Shown: piece by piece, positions 46,527 through 54,527 of the stretch
How positions within the stretch are numbered: the first letter of the stretch is position 1
Layout: the number at the start of each line of letters is the position of its first letter
Assembly (NCBI GenBank): GCA_951812615.1
Contig: CATOSU010000010.1
Location: 1 to 64,000 of the forward strand
Reading direction: 5' to 3'
Source of the DNA: an uncultured Paracoccaceae bacterium
Lineage (GTDB): Bacteria > Pseudomonadota > Alphaproteobacteria > Rhodobacterales > Rhodobacteraceae
DNA: 64,000 nucleotides
Position numbers and translations under genes: made by a program
The notes under the pieces: generated by a model
Seen by the model: the letters and a program-made list of their open reading frames with translations, nothing else
The model's database searches: none
What the model was told of the DNA's origin: nothing

Positions 46527-49502
46527 TCAGCTGGCCGCTTCCTGCACCGCCTTGTGCACAGGGTCGGCCCCGGCAATGCCGATCGCTTCGTCCAGTTCGT
46601 CACGTTCGGGCGGGGCGTGCTCGGTGCCTGTCGTCGGCGATCCGAACTTTGCCGACACCTCTGCCAGCTTCTGCTTGGCCAGATAGAACTTGGCGTCATC
46701 GCCCATCGCGGCAAAGATCTTGTCTTCGATATCCTTGCGCAGCGCATCCAGACGCAGAAGTTCCGCGTTGACCTCGGCGGCCCGGTCGAAATCGACCTGC
46801 TCGTCATCGGTCATGTTGTCGTAGAAGGTTTTCTGCTTGTCGGCGATGATCCCGAGCACCCTGTCGCGGGCCGCGATGGCGGTCTTGAAGTTCATCACAT
46901 GCGGTCCCTTGCCGACATCCAGCGTCATCTTGTTGTCCGGATTGTCCAGCGCGCTCTGATACGCTGCTTCCCCGAGCTCCTCGCGTTCCTTCACCGCCGG
47001 CGCGACAAGCTGGTTGTTGATGTACTGGCGGAAATCCAGCAGCCGCTTGATTTCGTCGTGCACCTTCTGCGGATTGGGTGACTCCGGCAGCTTGTCGTGC
47101 TCCCGGCGCAGATCGGCATCGACCGCGGACGCTGCGGACTGCAACGCCTTCATCGACATGTTTTCGGTTTCTCCGGGGCGGAAACCGGGAACATAGACGC
47201 TGAACAGGCGGTTCATGTATTCCTTGGTGTTTGCCACTTCATCATCATCGGTGTCTTTGACGTCGAAATCCAGTTCGATGCGCATACCGCTCATCTGTTT
47301 GGAAAACGCCGACGACGCATCGCGCAAATCGTCGATGTCATGGGTCGAGAAATCCGAGGTCGGGGAATTCAGATAGGCGCTGGCCAGAACCGCCTCGTAA
47401 TTTGGGCGCTCATCGGGATCGTCGGTCCGAAGCGCCTTGATCAGGCGGCCCAGAGCGCCGGTTTCGAAGTTGACGGCTTGATCTTTCCATTCGACGGGTT
47501 TGAGGTTGGCCACCAGTTTCTGCAGCATCCCACCCAGCGCGTAGGCGTCGGATTTGGAGGTTGCAACCTCGTCATCCTTGGCGAAATAGCCCGGTGAGCC
47601 GGCAAAATCGTTGTCGCCCCGGTCCACCCGGCCTTCGTCGTCACCAAAACGCGACTGGTCAAAGTCAATGACCCGCACATCGCCGTCTTCGGTCAGCATG
47701 ATATTGCCGCCCTTGATGTCGTTGTGCACGAACCCCAGCCGCTCCATTTCCTTCAGCGCCATACAGGTTTTTCGGATCATGTCCGCCGCAAGGATCTGAC
47801 GGGCGTTTTCGGGTAGAACGCCGGTCGCCGTCATGGTCTGCAGGTTGGCATCGGCGTCGTCGATATCGCCGCCCTTGACCTCTTCCATGATCACGAACAG
47901 GGATCCGTCCGGGCTGCGCGCCGCACCAAGAAGTTCGGTCAGCGCCGATGATCCGTCATCCGCCCGCCCCTGCATCAGCCGGTAGTGGTTTTCCAGATCG
48001 GTTACCAGTTTCTGCCGACCGGCATCGGGATCGTGCGGATCGTCCACAGGTTTCTTGACGACAACGGTTTCGCCTGTCCCGCGCTTGATGAAGCGATGCG
48101 CCTCGCCCCCGGCCCCGCGGCCAAGCACGCAGTCGAAATCATAGACATCGGCCCCCATCTGCATCGTCTGACCATCATCGGCCATCGAATTCGGGATGCT
48201 GGCGCAAAGCGTGGTGTTCAGCTCATCGGCCAGATCGTTGATCAGCGACTTTTCGTTCTCGGTCAGATCGGCAAGATTGGTGACCCCCAACAGTTCCTCG
48301 GCCATCATCTTGCGGAAATCATCCGTGTTCTTCAGCGCCAGATCGAACATTTTGGGGTCGTCCGCCGGCGTGTGCTGCAGGAAGTGCTGCAGCGCTGCCA
48401 CGCCGCGCTGCTTGATTTCGTCTATCACTTGCAGCGACAGATGCTCGGGCCGGACATCCATACCCAGCACGTCATCGAACACGTCGCCGGAATCGAACTT
48501 CTCGGGTTCCGGGATCGTGTGGATCGGCGGCCGGTCGGTATCAGTCGTCAGCCGCCCGTCCGTGTCCAGATCGCGCTGCAACTGTTCCATTGCATCGGCA
48601 AGGCGCTGTTCCTCGCGTTCCAGCAGGGCGATGCGGTTGTCGGTCTCTCTCAGCTGGTCTTCGCGGAAATCTGCAGACCCCTGATCGGGTGTCTCGTCGG
48701 ACGCGTCACGCTTCTGAAAGTTTTCCAGCGACCGGACCAGCTTGACCGCAGCATCCAGCCGTTTGTCGGTTGCCAGCACGTATTTGAACAGCCATGTTCC
48801 GGACCACAGTTTCTTGCCATCCGCCTCGGCCCTGCGCTTGAGATCCAGCATCCGCGCCTTTTGATCTGCGATAATGTCAGCACAGCCCGCTTTTTCCAGC
48901 CGCTCGGCAATGGCCTCGGTCTCTTTGAACTGATCGGCCAGACCGTGACCGTTCATTGTCTGGTAGTACGCCCAGGCTCGGTCTCTGATGCGCTGATAGT
49001 CACCGCGCAGGGTCTGTTCTTCGTCGACGAAGTCCCGGCGCCGTTGCAGAGCCGCCGTCATGTCGGCTTCGTCGCCGGCCTTGTCCACGTCATCCATCGC
49101 GTCGATGAAGCCATCCAGCGACCGGACATGATACGCGACGATTGATTCGTGATCCCGGAGGTAATGGTTGATCACGTTCAGCGGGATTTCCAGCTCCTGC
49201 GCGATGGCGGTATCCGAGCGCCCGCTGAGCGAGGTTTTCGCCAGCTTCTTGGCCCCGTTGAGCGCCTTGTAGGCGTCCTTGAACTTGCCGGCCTCGGCAA
49301 GCGCGTCGGCGCGGTCCAGCGCATCCTGAACAAGCTGCTTGGTCCTGCCGATATCGGACACACCGCCCAGCGCGTTCGCGGTCTTCTCGCGGCGGCGGCG
49401 ATAGTTTTCAAAGTCACCCCTGATGGATTTTTTCGTGGTGAAGCGCCCCTTGTTCTGAAGGGCCAGATCGAGCCATGCGCGTTGGTCGGATTCCAAAGAC
49501 AT
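46527..49502 (-). CDS. Large protein with central atypical Ser/Thr kinase domain
   Basis: 991 aa. Residues 1-440 are charged and helical with likely coiled coils (REDQLRETDNRIALLEREEQ around 281-300). A protein-kinase domain spans about 455-715: glycine loop VLGRGAGGEAHRF, ATP lysine in VVVKKP (483), hinge VIMEEVKGGDI, catalytic loop FVHNDIKGGNIML (HND for HRD, Asn600), metal motif VIDFDQSRFG (DFD for DFG), SPGYF in the activation segment, Asp652 in SKSDAYALGG and Arg699. All catalytic residues remain. Residues 716-991 are again helical. No signal peptide or membrane helix, so probably cytosolic. A GGAAGGAA site precedes the ATG; it follows the 445-aa gene by 25 bp. The targets are unknown. 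Confidence 0.8.
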   Translation of the reverse strand: MSLESDQRAWLDLALQNKGRFTTKKSIRGDFENYRRRREKTANALGGVSDIGRTKQLVQDALDRADALAEAGKFKDAYKALNGAKKLAKTSLSGRSDTAIAQELEIPLNVINHYLRDHESIVAYHVRSLDGFIDAMDDVDKAGDEADMTAALQRRRDFVDEEQTLRGDYQRIRDRAWAYYQTMNGHGLADQFKETEAIAERLEKAGCADIIADQKARMLDLKRRAEADGKKLWSGTWLFKYVLATDKRLDAAVKLVRSLENFQKRDASDETPDQGSADFREDQLRETDNRIALLEREEQRLADAMEQLQRDLDTDGRLTTDTDRPPIHTIPEPEKFDSGDVFDDVLGMDVRPEHLSLQVIDEIKQRGVAALQHFLQHTPADDPKMFDLALKNTDDFRKMMAEELLGVTNLADLTENEKSLINDLADELNTTLCASIPNSMADDGQTMQMGADVYDFDCVLGRGAGGEAHRFIKRGTGETVVVKKPVDDPHDPDAGRQKLVTDLENHYRLMQGRADDGSSALTELLGAARSPDGSLFVIMEEVKGGDIDDADANLQTMTATGVLPENARQILAADMIRKTCMALKEMERLGFVHNDIKGGNIMLTEDGDVRVIDFDQSRFGDDEGRVDRGDNDFAGSPGYFAKDDEVATSKSDAYALGGMLQKLVANLKPVEWKDQAVNFETGALGRLIKALRTDDPDERPNYEAVLASAYLNSPTSDFSTHDIDDLRDASSAFSKQMSGMRIELDFDVKDTDDDEVANTKEYMNRLFSVYVPGFRPGETENMSMKALQSAASAVDADLRREHDKLPESPNPQKVHDEIKRLLDFRQYINNQLVAPAVKEREELGEAAYQSALDNPDNKMTLDVGKGPHVMNFKTAIAARDRVLGIIADKQKTFYDNMTDDEQVDFDRAAEVNAELLRLDALRKDIEDKIFAAMGDDAKFYLAKQKLAEVSAKFGSPTTGTEHAPPERDELDEAIGIAGADPVHKAVQEAAS

Positions 49503-49527
49503 CTTAGTATTCCTTCCGGTAAAAAAA

Positions 49528-50865
49528 TCAGGCCAGGGTCTTCTGGATCAGCGCCAGGCTCTGCTTGGCAGAACCGACGACATCCAACTTGGTGAACGGA
49601 TTTGCGTCCAGCGCCTTGAAGAAGGGCGCATCCAGGATCGAGTTGTATTCCCGGATCACACCCGTTGCCTTGCTGCGCAGCCGGTCCCTGTCAGGGCCGT
49701 CGGGGGTGTTGGTGATATCGTCCAGCACATCTTCGAGCAGGGTGTCGAAATCGTTGATCCGGTCCGCCATTTCGGTCGCTGCAGCGACGATGTCGTCCTT
49801 GTCCTCGTCGCCGTCGGCCTGTGCGATGATGGCATTCTTCAGCGTATCAAGACCCGATTGCAGCGCGCGCTTGGTGTCCAGCCACATCAGCCGCGACCGC
49901 TGGAAGGCGACAACGCTGATCTTCGGGCGCGGCGGTGCGGCTTCTGCTTGCTGCACCGGTTCCTGCGGGGCTTCGGCCTGCTCTTCCTGAGCCGGTTCCG
50001 CGTCCGGCTGGGAGGTCAGCTTGGCAATCTGATCGCGGATCGATTTCAGGCCGTTGGCTGCCTTGTTGTAGTCCTCGGCCGAGACCAGATCCCGGACCAT
50101 ACCCAAAGCCTGGTTCAGTTTTTCCTGCGCCTCGCCCTGCAGCGCCTGGAGCGAGCTTTCGGTGGCCGCGATGGCCTTGGCCAGCGTATCGGCCATCGGG
50201 TTCGGCGGCGCCGCGGGCGGGGCCGAACCCTGCCCGTCCAGCCGGTCCAGAGCCTGTTCCAGCTTGGTAATCTGCCCGTCGGCAACCTCGAGCGCCTGCG
50301 CCTTGACCTGATTGGCAGCCTCGCCGACCGCGGCTGTCAGTTTCTGCACCACCTCGGCCGGGGCAGCCTTGGCGCGGGCCGACACGGCCTGCAAACGGGC
50401 GATCAGTTCCCGTGCGTCGATCTGGTCCACCGGCGCTTCTGCATCACCGGCCGGCGCCGCCTCCTGCGCCTGAACACCGTCATCATCATCCAGCAGATCG
50501 TCGTCGGGCAGATCCTCGATATCGTCTTCCAGAACGTTGCCCGCGGCATCCAGAACCCGCACGTTCAGCGACACTTTCTGTGACTTGAGGTATTTCTTGA
50601 GCCGCTTGGCGAGGTTCGGAACAGTTTTCTCGCAGGTCAGCGACAGCACCTTGCCGTCAACCTCACAAGTGCCGAAGGCCGCCTTGTTGCCCGGCCCGTC
50701 CTGTTTGGCGGATTTCCCCAGCAATGCCGCCGGTTTGCGGCGATGCATGGCCAGAAGGTGCTCGTTGTCTGCTTTCCCCGGATTGAAAGCAAATGGGATC
50801 GGCCCCTTCTTCGCAACTTTTATCAGCGATTTTATCTCGGGCCCTTTTACGGCAAATTCAGACAT
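49528..50865 (-). CDS. Acidic helical protein of unknown function, first gene of the kinase unit
   Basis: 445 aa. A compact N-terminal domain (residues 1-115: KGPEIKSLIKVAKKGPIPFA, HLLAMHRRKPAALLGKSAK, FGTCEVDGKVLSLTCEKTVP, KRLKKYLKSQKVSLNVRVLD) is followed by an acidic linker (LEDDIEDLPDDDLLDDDDG), then long Ala/Gln/Glu-rich helices with coiled-coil character to about residue 330, and a final helical domain. The start MSEFAVKGPE was chosen for the GGGGAGAGAG ribosome site just upstream. Not recognised as a named family. Order and 25-bp spacing make it a likely partner, scaffold or substrate of the kinase. No export signal. Confidence 0.75.
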   Translation of the reverse strand: MSEFAVKGPEIKSLIKVAKKGPIPFAFNPGKADNEHLLAMHRRKPAALLGKSAKQDGPGNKAAFGTCEVDGKVLSLTCEKTVPNLAKRLKKYLKSQKVSLNVRVLDAAGNVLEDDIEDLPDDDLLDDDDGVQAQEAAPAGDAEAPVDQIDARELIARLQAVSARAKAAPAEVVQKLTAAVGEAANQVKAQALEVADGQITKLEQALDRLDGQGSAPPAAPPNPMADTLAKAIAATESSLQALQGEAQEKLNQALGMVRDLVSAEDYNKAANGLKSIRDQIAKLTSQPDAEPAQEEQAEAPQEPVQQAEAAPPRPKISVVAFQRSRLMWLDTKRALQSGLDTLKNAIIAQADGDEDKDDIVAAATEMADRINDFDTLLEDVLDDITNTPDGPDRDRLRSKATGVIREYNSILDAPFFKALDANPFTKLDVVGSAKQSLALIQKTLA

Positions 50866-51185
50866 ATCTCTCTCCCCAGGTCTTACAGACCGGATTACGG
50901 TAACCTGACTTAACGTCATTCAGAAGCAATATTCGCTAGCTATCACCGGAAACACAGCAGTTCTGTAATGTTGTTCACGCTGCCATGGCGGGCAATTGCG
51001 GGCCTCTGTGGCCCGCTGCGCCGCGCTGTCACCCCGGCAATCGGTCAAATCCGCCCTATGTCTTTCCATGCCGCGTGATGTGGTACATATTCCGGCAATA
51101 ATACGTGGTTAGAGGCCCGCCCCGTCCTATTGTCCGACGCGCAGGGCCGAATAGATTGAAGAGTAAGAAATTTAGGAAAGACAAA
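50866..51185. other. 320-bp divergent intergenic region
   Basis: Contains no convincing gene. A hairpin GCGGGCC/GGCCCGC (50998-51004 with 51010-51016) lies mid-region. The plus side carries a candidate promoter for the adenylation gene. The minus side is A/T-richer near 50900-50945, compatible with a promoter for the kinase unit, but no good -35/-10 pair stands out. Confidence 0.5.
51130..51157 (+). promoter_or_regulatory. Candidate promoter of the adenylation-ACP unit
   Basis: TTGTCC (51130-51135) and TAGATT (51152-51157), spaced 16 bp, end 28 bp before the start codon; AGGAAAG then serves as the ribosome site. Sequence inspection only. Confidence 0.4.
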
Positions 51186-52568
51186 ATGCTCCTGACCGAA
51201 GACCTGATCGCCCGTGCCGACGCGGCTGACCGGTTCGTTGCCGATGACGGCGCGCAATTGAGCTATTCCGCGCTGGCCGATCGGGTGGCGGAAACCGCGG
51301 AAACACTGGCCGCCCATGACTGGGCCGCGCCCGGGCGGGCGGTTGCGCTGCCGCTGACCAACGATCTTGCCGGGATCTGCGCATTGCTGGCCTTGTTTCA
51401 GCGGTCGGTTTCGGTCGCGCTGTTGCCGGCCGACGACGATGGCCCGACGCCGGCCTTCTGCAGCGCCCGGCTGGACACTGCGACCATGTCGGCCTCGGAT
51501 ATCAACACCTCGGACGTGTCGCCGGATCGCGAAGAACCGCTGGTTTATCTGCGCACCTCCGGGTCGACCGGGGAACCGAAATGGGTGGTGATCACACGCG
51601 ATGCGCTGATTCTGAACGCGGATGGTGTGCGCGACCGGATGCGCCTCGGCCCTGACGATTGCGTCCTGATCCCGGTGCCCATCTATCATATGTACGGGCT
51701 GGGCGCGGCGTTGCTGCCGACGCTGCTGGGCGGGTCTTCGCTGCGCGTGGCAAGCCGTGGCGATCCGCTGTCGATCCTTCAGGCAGAGCGCGCGGTCAAC
51801 CCCACCATGGCCTACATGATCCCCAGCCAGTGCCGCGCATTGCAACCGCTGCGGCGCAGCCCGCGGCACTATCGCGGTATCGTCATCGCCACAGGCCGCC
51901 TGTCGCCCGAATTTGCCGAGAAGTTCGAGGAAATGAACGGCCCCGTCGCGGGTCTTTACGGATCGTCGGAAATGGGCGCCATCGCCGCCGCGGACCCGTC
52001 CACCGATGCCGACCGCCGCCGCCGCGAAATCGGGCCGCCGCTGAACAACGTGCAGATCTCCATAGAAGCGGACGAGACCGAAGAGGACGGCCCGGCGACA
52101 GGCCCGATCTTTGTGCGGCATGGCGCCGGATACATGGGCTATGCCGATGGCACCGGAACCATTTCCGCCCCTGCCCCCGAGCAACACCCGACCGGGGATC
52201 TGGGATATATCAATGAACTGGGCGATCTGAACGTCGTCGGACGCGCCGACAACCGGATCAAGCGGGACGGGCTTTGGGTGCTGCTGGGAGAAATCGACGC
52301 CTGCCTTGCCGACGCCGCCGGCGTCGCCGAGGTTGCGGTGGTGACCGCCGGCCAGACCCGCCGGGGCGTCGGCGTTGTCGCCTATTTCGTCGTCGAGCGC
52401 GGCGCAGATGTCAGCGAGGAAGACCTGATGCATCACTGCCGGGACACGTTGCCCGGCCATGCCGTGCCGGACCAGATCGTCAGGATCAAAGCCTTCGGGC
52501 GGCTGGCATCCGGCAAAACCGATCTGCGGGCGCTGAAAGAAGACGCCGCCGAACGGATCGCCGGTTGA
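51186..52568 (+). CDS. Stand-alone adenylation (AMP-binding) enzyme
   Basis: A 460-aa class I adenylate-forming enzyme that activates a carboxylic acid as acyl-AMP and passes it to a thiol. The phosphate loop is RTSGSTGEPKWV (residues 123-134), with A4-like PVPIYHMYGLGAALLP, A5 GLYGSSEMGAIA, A7 TGDLGYINELG, A8 GRADNRIKRDGLWVLLGEID and the catalytic lysine in SGKTDLRALKE near the end. It is shorter than most acyl-CoA ligases. The start MLLTEDLIARA follows AGGAAAG. The next gene is a carrier protein, so that carrier is the probable acceptor. The substrate acid cannot be predicted, and no condensation or thioesterase gene follows. Confidence 0.85.
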   Translation: MLLTEDLIARADAADRFVADDGAQLSYSALADRVAETAETLAAHDWAAPGRAVALPLTNDLAGICALLALFQRSVSVALLPADDDGPTPAFCSARLDTATMSASDINTSDVSPDREEPLVYLRTSGSTGEPKWVVITRDALILNADGVRDRMRLGPDDCVLIPVPIYHMYGLGAALLPTLLGGSSLRVASRGDPLSILQAERAVNPTMAYMIPSQCRALQPLRRSPRHYRGIVIATGRLSPEFAEKFEEMNGPVAGLYGSSEMGAIAAADPSTDADRRRREIGPPLNNVQISIEADETEEDGPATGPIFVRHGAGYMGYADGTGTISAPAPEQHPTGDLGYINELGDLNVVGRADNRIKRDGLWVLLGEIDACLADAAGVAEVAVVTAGQTRRGVGVVAYFVVERGADVSEEDLMHHCRDTLPGHAVPDQIVRIKAFGRLASGKTDLRALKEDAAERIAG

Positions 52569-52638
52569 CAGCCAAAGAGACCACAGGTGTAAACGCCGCA
52601 GCGCGCGGTGCCGAAATTCCAGCAGAAAGATTCAATTC

Positions 52639-52899
52639 ATGACTGAACCGACTTTTGAAAACCTCAAGAACCTCATCCTGTCCGAGCTCGAGTCCAACGT
52701 GGATGCCGACACGGTAACGGCCGAGGTGCCGCTGTTCGAAGGCGGGCTGGGGTTGGATTCCTTCGCCGTTCTGGATCTGGTGATGGCGATTGAAAACACG
52801 TTCGGTGTTCAGTTCACCGACGAGGATTTCACCGTCGAGAACTTTGCCAATATCAAGGCCATCGCGGAGCTGGTCACCCGGCATCAGAAAGCGGCCTGA
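52639..52899 (+). CDS. Acyl/peptidyl carrier protein
   Basis: An 86-aa four-helix carrier. The phosphopantetheine serine is Ser41 in GGLGLDSFAVLDLVMAIEN, the classic DS(L/F) site. The acidic helix after it (FGVQFTDEDFTVENFANIKA) is typical of carrier-partner recognition. It lies 70 bp after the adenylation gene on the same strand, presumably co-transcribed and loaded by it. It resembles the DltC/D-alanyl-carrier type in size and pairing, but dltB/dltD partners are absent. Confidence 0.9.
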   Translation: MTEPTFENLKNLILSELESNVDADTVTAEVPLFEGGLGLDSFAVLDLVMAIENTFGVQFTDEDFTVENFANIKAIAELVTRHQKAA

Positions 52900-53030
52900 G
52901 CGCAGCCTTTCCGGCAACCAAGATCGCCGCCGTGGTCGGTTCCCGGCGGCGTTGTCCTGTCCGGGCGCCGGGCAAACCGATTTTCCGCCTCCCCTCGCAT
53001 TGTTCCTTGGCCGGATCTGAGCGGTGTGGC

Positions 53031-53876
53031 TCAGACCGAGGGCAATGACAGGCCGGCGGCGAAATCGCCGAACCACGTCCAGTTGCGGGCGGCATTGTCG
53101 CGCACCACGAGAAACCTCTTGCGCGTGTAGCGCGGTGCGTCGGCGACTTCGAACAGGCGTCCGTCGCACACCGCCGGATTGGCAAGGTCCGCCTGCAGAT
53201 AGGCCAGCCCGCCCTTGGCCAGCATATAGTCCAGCGCCCAAGCCGGGGCGGTAAACTCGACGCGCGCGATCTCGGCGTCGAAATAGCTTTCCCCGTGCAG
53301 CGCGCGAAACTCTTCGCCGTGATCGACGAAGATGTAGTCGGGATTTCCCACGACCGGGGCGTCACGCCGGGTCGCGAACAATACCAGATCTTCGGACGGC
53401 AGTTCATGAACGGTTTGCCCGCTGCGCAGGCTGGCCCGGTGGGTCAGGATCAGATCAACCAGCCCCTCGGCCATCCAGCTGTCGAGTTCTGCGTCGCTGC
53501 CGCGCAGGATGGTCAGGGCCATGTGCGGCTGATGCCGGGAAATCAGGTCCGCCGTGCGCGCGCCCAGACTGTCCCAGAGATCGGGTTCACAGCCAAGGGT
53601 GCACATGCTTTCCAACCCTTCGGGCAGCGCGGTTTCGCGCCGCGCCTGCCGCCAGAGCCCGGTGATCATGCGCGCATACCGCAGGAATTTGGCCCCCGCC
53701 GGTGTCAGCGTCGCGCCGGACTTGTCGCGGTTCAGCAGGGTCTGGCCCAGCGACTCTTCCAGCGTTTTCAGCCGGGCCGTCACCGTGGATTGCGTGACAT
53801 TCATGCGGACCGACGCCCGCAGCAGCGACCCGGTTTCCACGATTGCGATGAAGGTTTGCAGATGGACAACGTTCAT
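53031..53876 (-). CDS. LysR-family transcriptional regulator
   Basis: A 281-aa LysR protein: an N-terminal winged helix-turn-helix (NVVHLQTFIAIVETGSLLRA, then SVRMNVTQSTVTARLKTLEE, SLGQTLLNR) and a C-terminal periplasmic-binding-like effector domain. It is divergent from the flavin-reductase/aldehyde-dehydrogenase/monooxygenase operon and is the likely activator of it, acting at the dyad in the shared 111-bp region. The co-inducer is unknown, probably a substrate or intermediate of that operon. Confidence 0.92.
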   Translation of the reverse strand: MNVVHLQTFIAIVETGSLLRASVRMNVTQSTVTARLKTLEESLGQTLLNRDKSGATLTPAGAKFLRYARMITGLWRQARRETALPEGLESMCTLGCEPDLWDSLGARTADLISRHQPHMALTILRGSDAELDSWMAEGLVDLILTHRASLRSGQTVHELPSEDLVLFATRRDAPVVGNPDYIFVDHGEEFRALHGESYFDAEIARVEFTAPAWALDYMLAKGGLAYLQADLANPAVCDGRLFEVADAPRYTRKRFLVVRDNAARNWTWFGDFAAGLSLPSV

Positions 53877-53885
53877 GGGGTTCTC

Positions 53886-53904
53886 AATTCGAATTTCATG
53901 AATT
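53886..53904. promoter_or_regulatory. Candidate LysR binding dyad
   Basis: AATTC-N9-GAATT contains the T-N11-A core (T53889, A53901) typical of LysR sites. It overlaps the small palindromes ATTCGAAT and TTCATGAA. It is adjacent to the LysR start and about 90 bp upstream of the flavin reductase GTG, the expected geometry. Confidence 0.5.
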
Positions 53905-53987
53905 TAAATCACTAAAAGTTTCGTTTTTCAAATAGGTGCAAATCTGCCACCTTTGAACCGTTCGACACGGTCACAGGAGGAAACCGG

Positions 53988-54527
53988 GTGGCAAAGGGTT
54001 CATCCATTGATGCGGCAACCGATTTCGTTGCGGCAATGCGGGCCGTTGCCGCCAGCGTGGCGGTGGTGACAACGGATGGGCCCGGCGGACGCCACGGTGC
54101 CACCGTAACGGCGTTTGCGTCGGTCTCGGTCGATCCGCCCACGGTTCTGGTCTGCCTGCATGCCGACAGCCGCATCGCTGCCTGCGTCGAGCGCAACCAT
54201 CGCTTTTGCCTGAACGTCCTGCCGAAGGGCAGCCACCACGTCGCCGACCGCTTTGCCGGGCGCCACGACGCCGAAGAACCCGACAGGTTCACCGGCATCG
54301 ACAGCCACGCCGAGGCCGGGCAGCCACCGCGCCTGTCCGGTGCCACGGTGTTCGACTGTACGGTGGATCAATCCGTGCGCGCCGGCAGCCACGCGGTGTT
54401 TTTCGGGCGGGTGACCGAGGTCTTGCATGACGATCTGGATCCGCTGACCTATCGCGAAGGGACCTATCACCGGGTGATCCCGCATCTGGACACCGCACCG
54501 CAGCGGGGCACGCAGCACGATGCGTGA
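53988..54527 (+). CDS. Flavin reductase (HpaC/ActVB-like)
   Basis: A 179-aa flavin-reductase-like protein that would supply reduced FMN/FAD to a partner monooxygenase. Motifs: FVAAMRAVAASVAVVTTDGP, the flavin-binding GATVTAFASVSVDPPTVLVC, NHRFCLNVLPKGS and a C-terminal HAVFFGRVTEVL plus YREGTYHRVIP. GTG start with a strong AGGAGG ribosome site. It overlaps the aldehyde dehydrogenase start by eight bases. The luciferase-like monooxygenase two genes downstream is the natural recipient of the reduced flavin. Confidence 0.88.
   Translation: MAKGSSIDAATDFVAAMRAVAASVAVVTTDGPGGRHGATVTAFASVSVDPPTVLVCLHADSRIAACVERNHRFCLNVLPKGSHHVADRFAGRHDAEEPDRFTGIDSHAEAGQPPRLSGATVFDCTVDQSVRAGSHAVFFGRVTEVLHDDLDPLTYREGTYHRVIPHLDTAPQRGTQHDA

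Noticed and set aside
51186-52899. D-alanylation (dlt) operon
   Set aside because: An adenylation enzyme and carrier are present but DltB and DltD membrane partners are absent.
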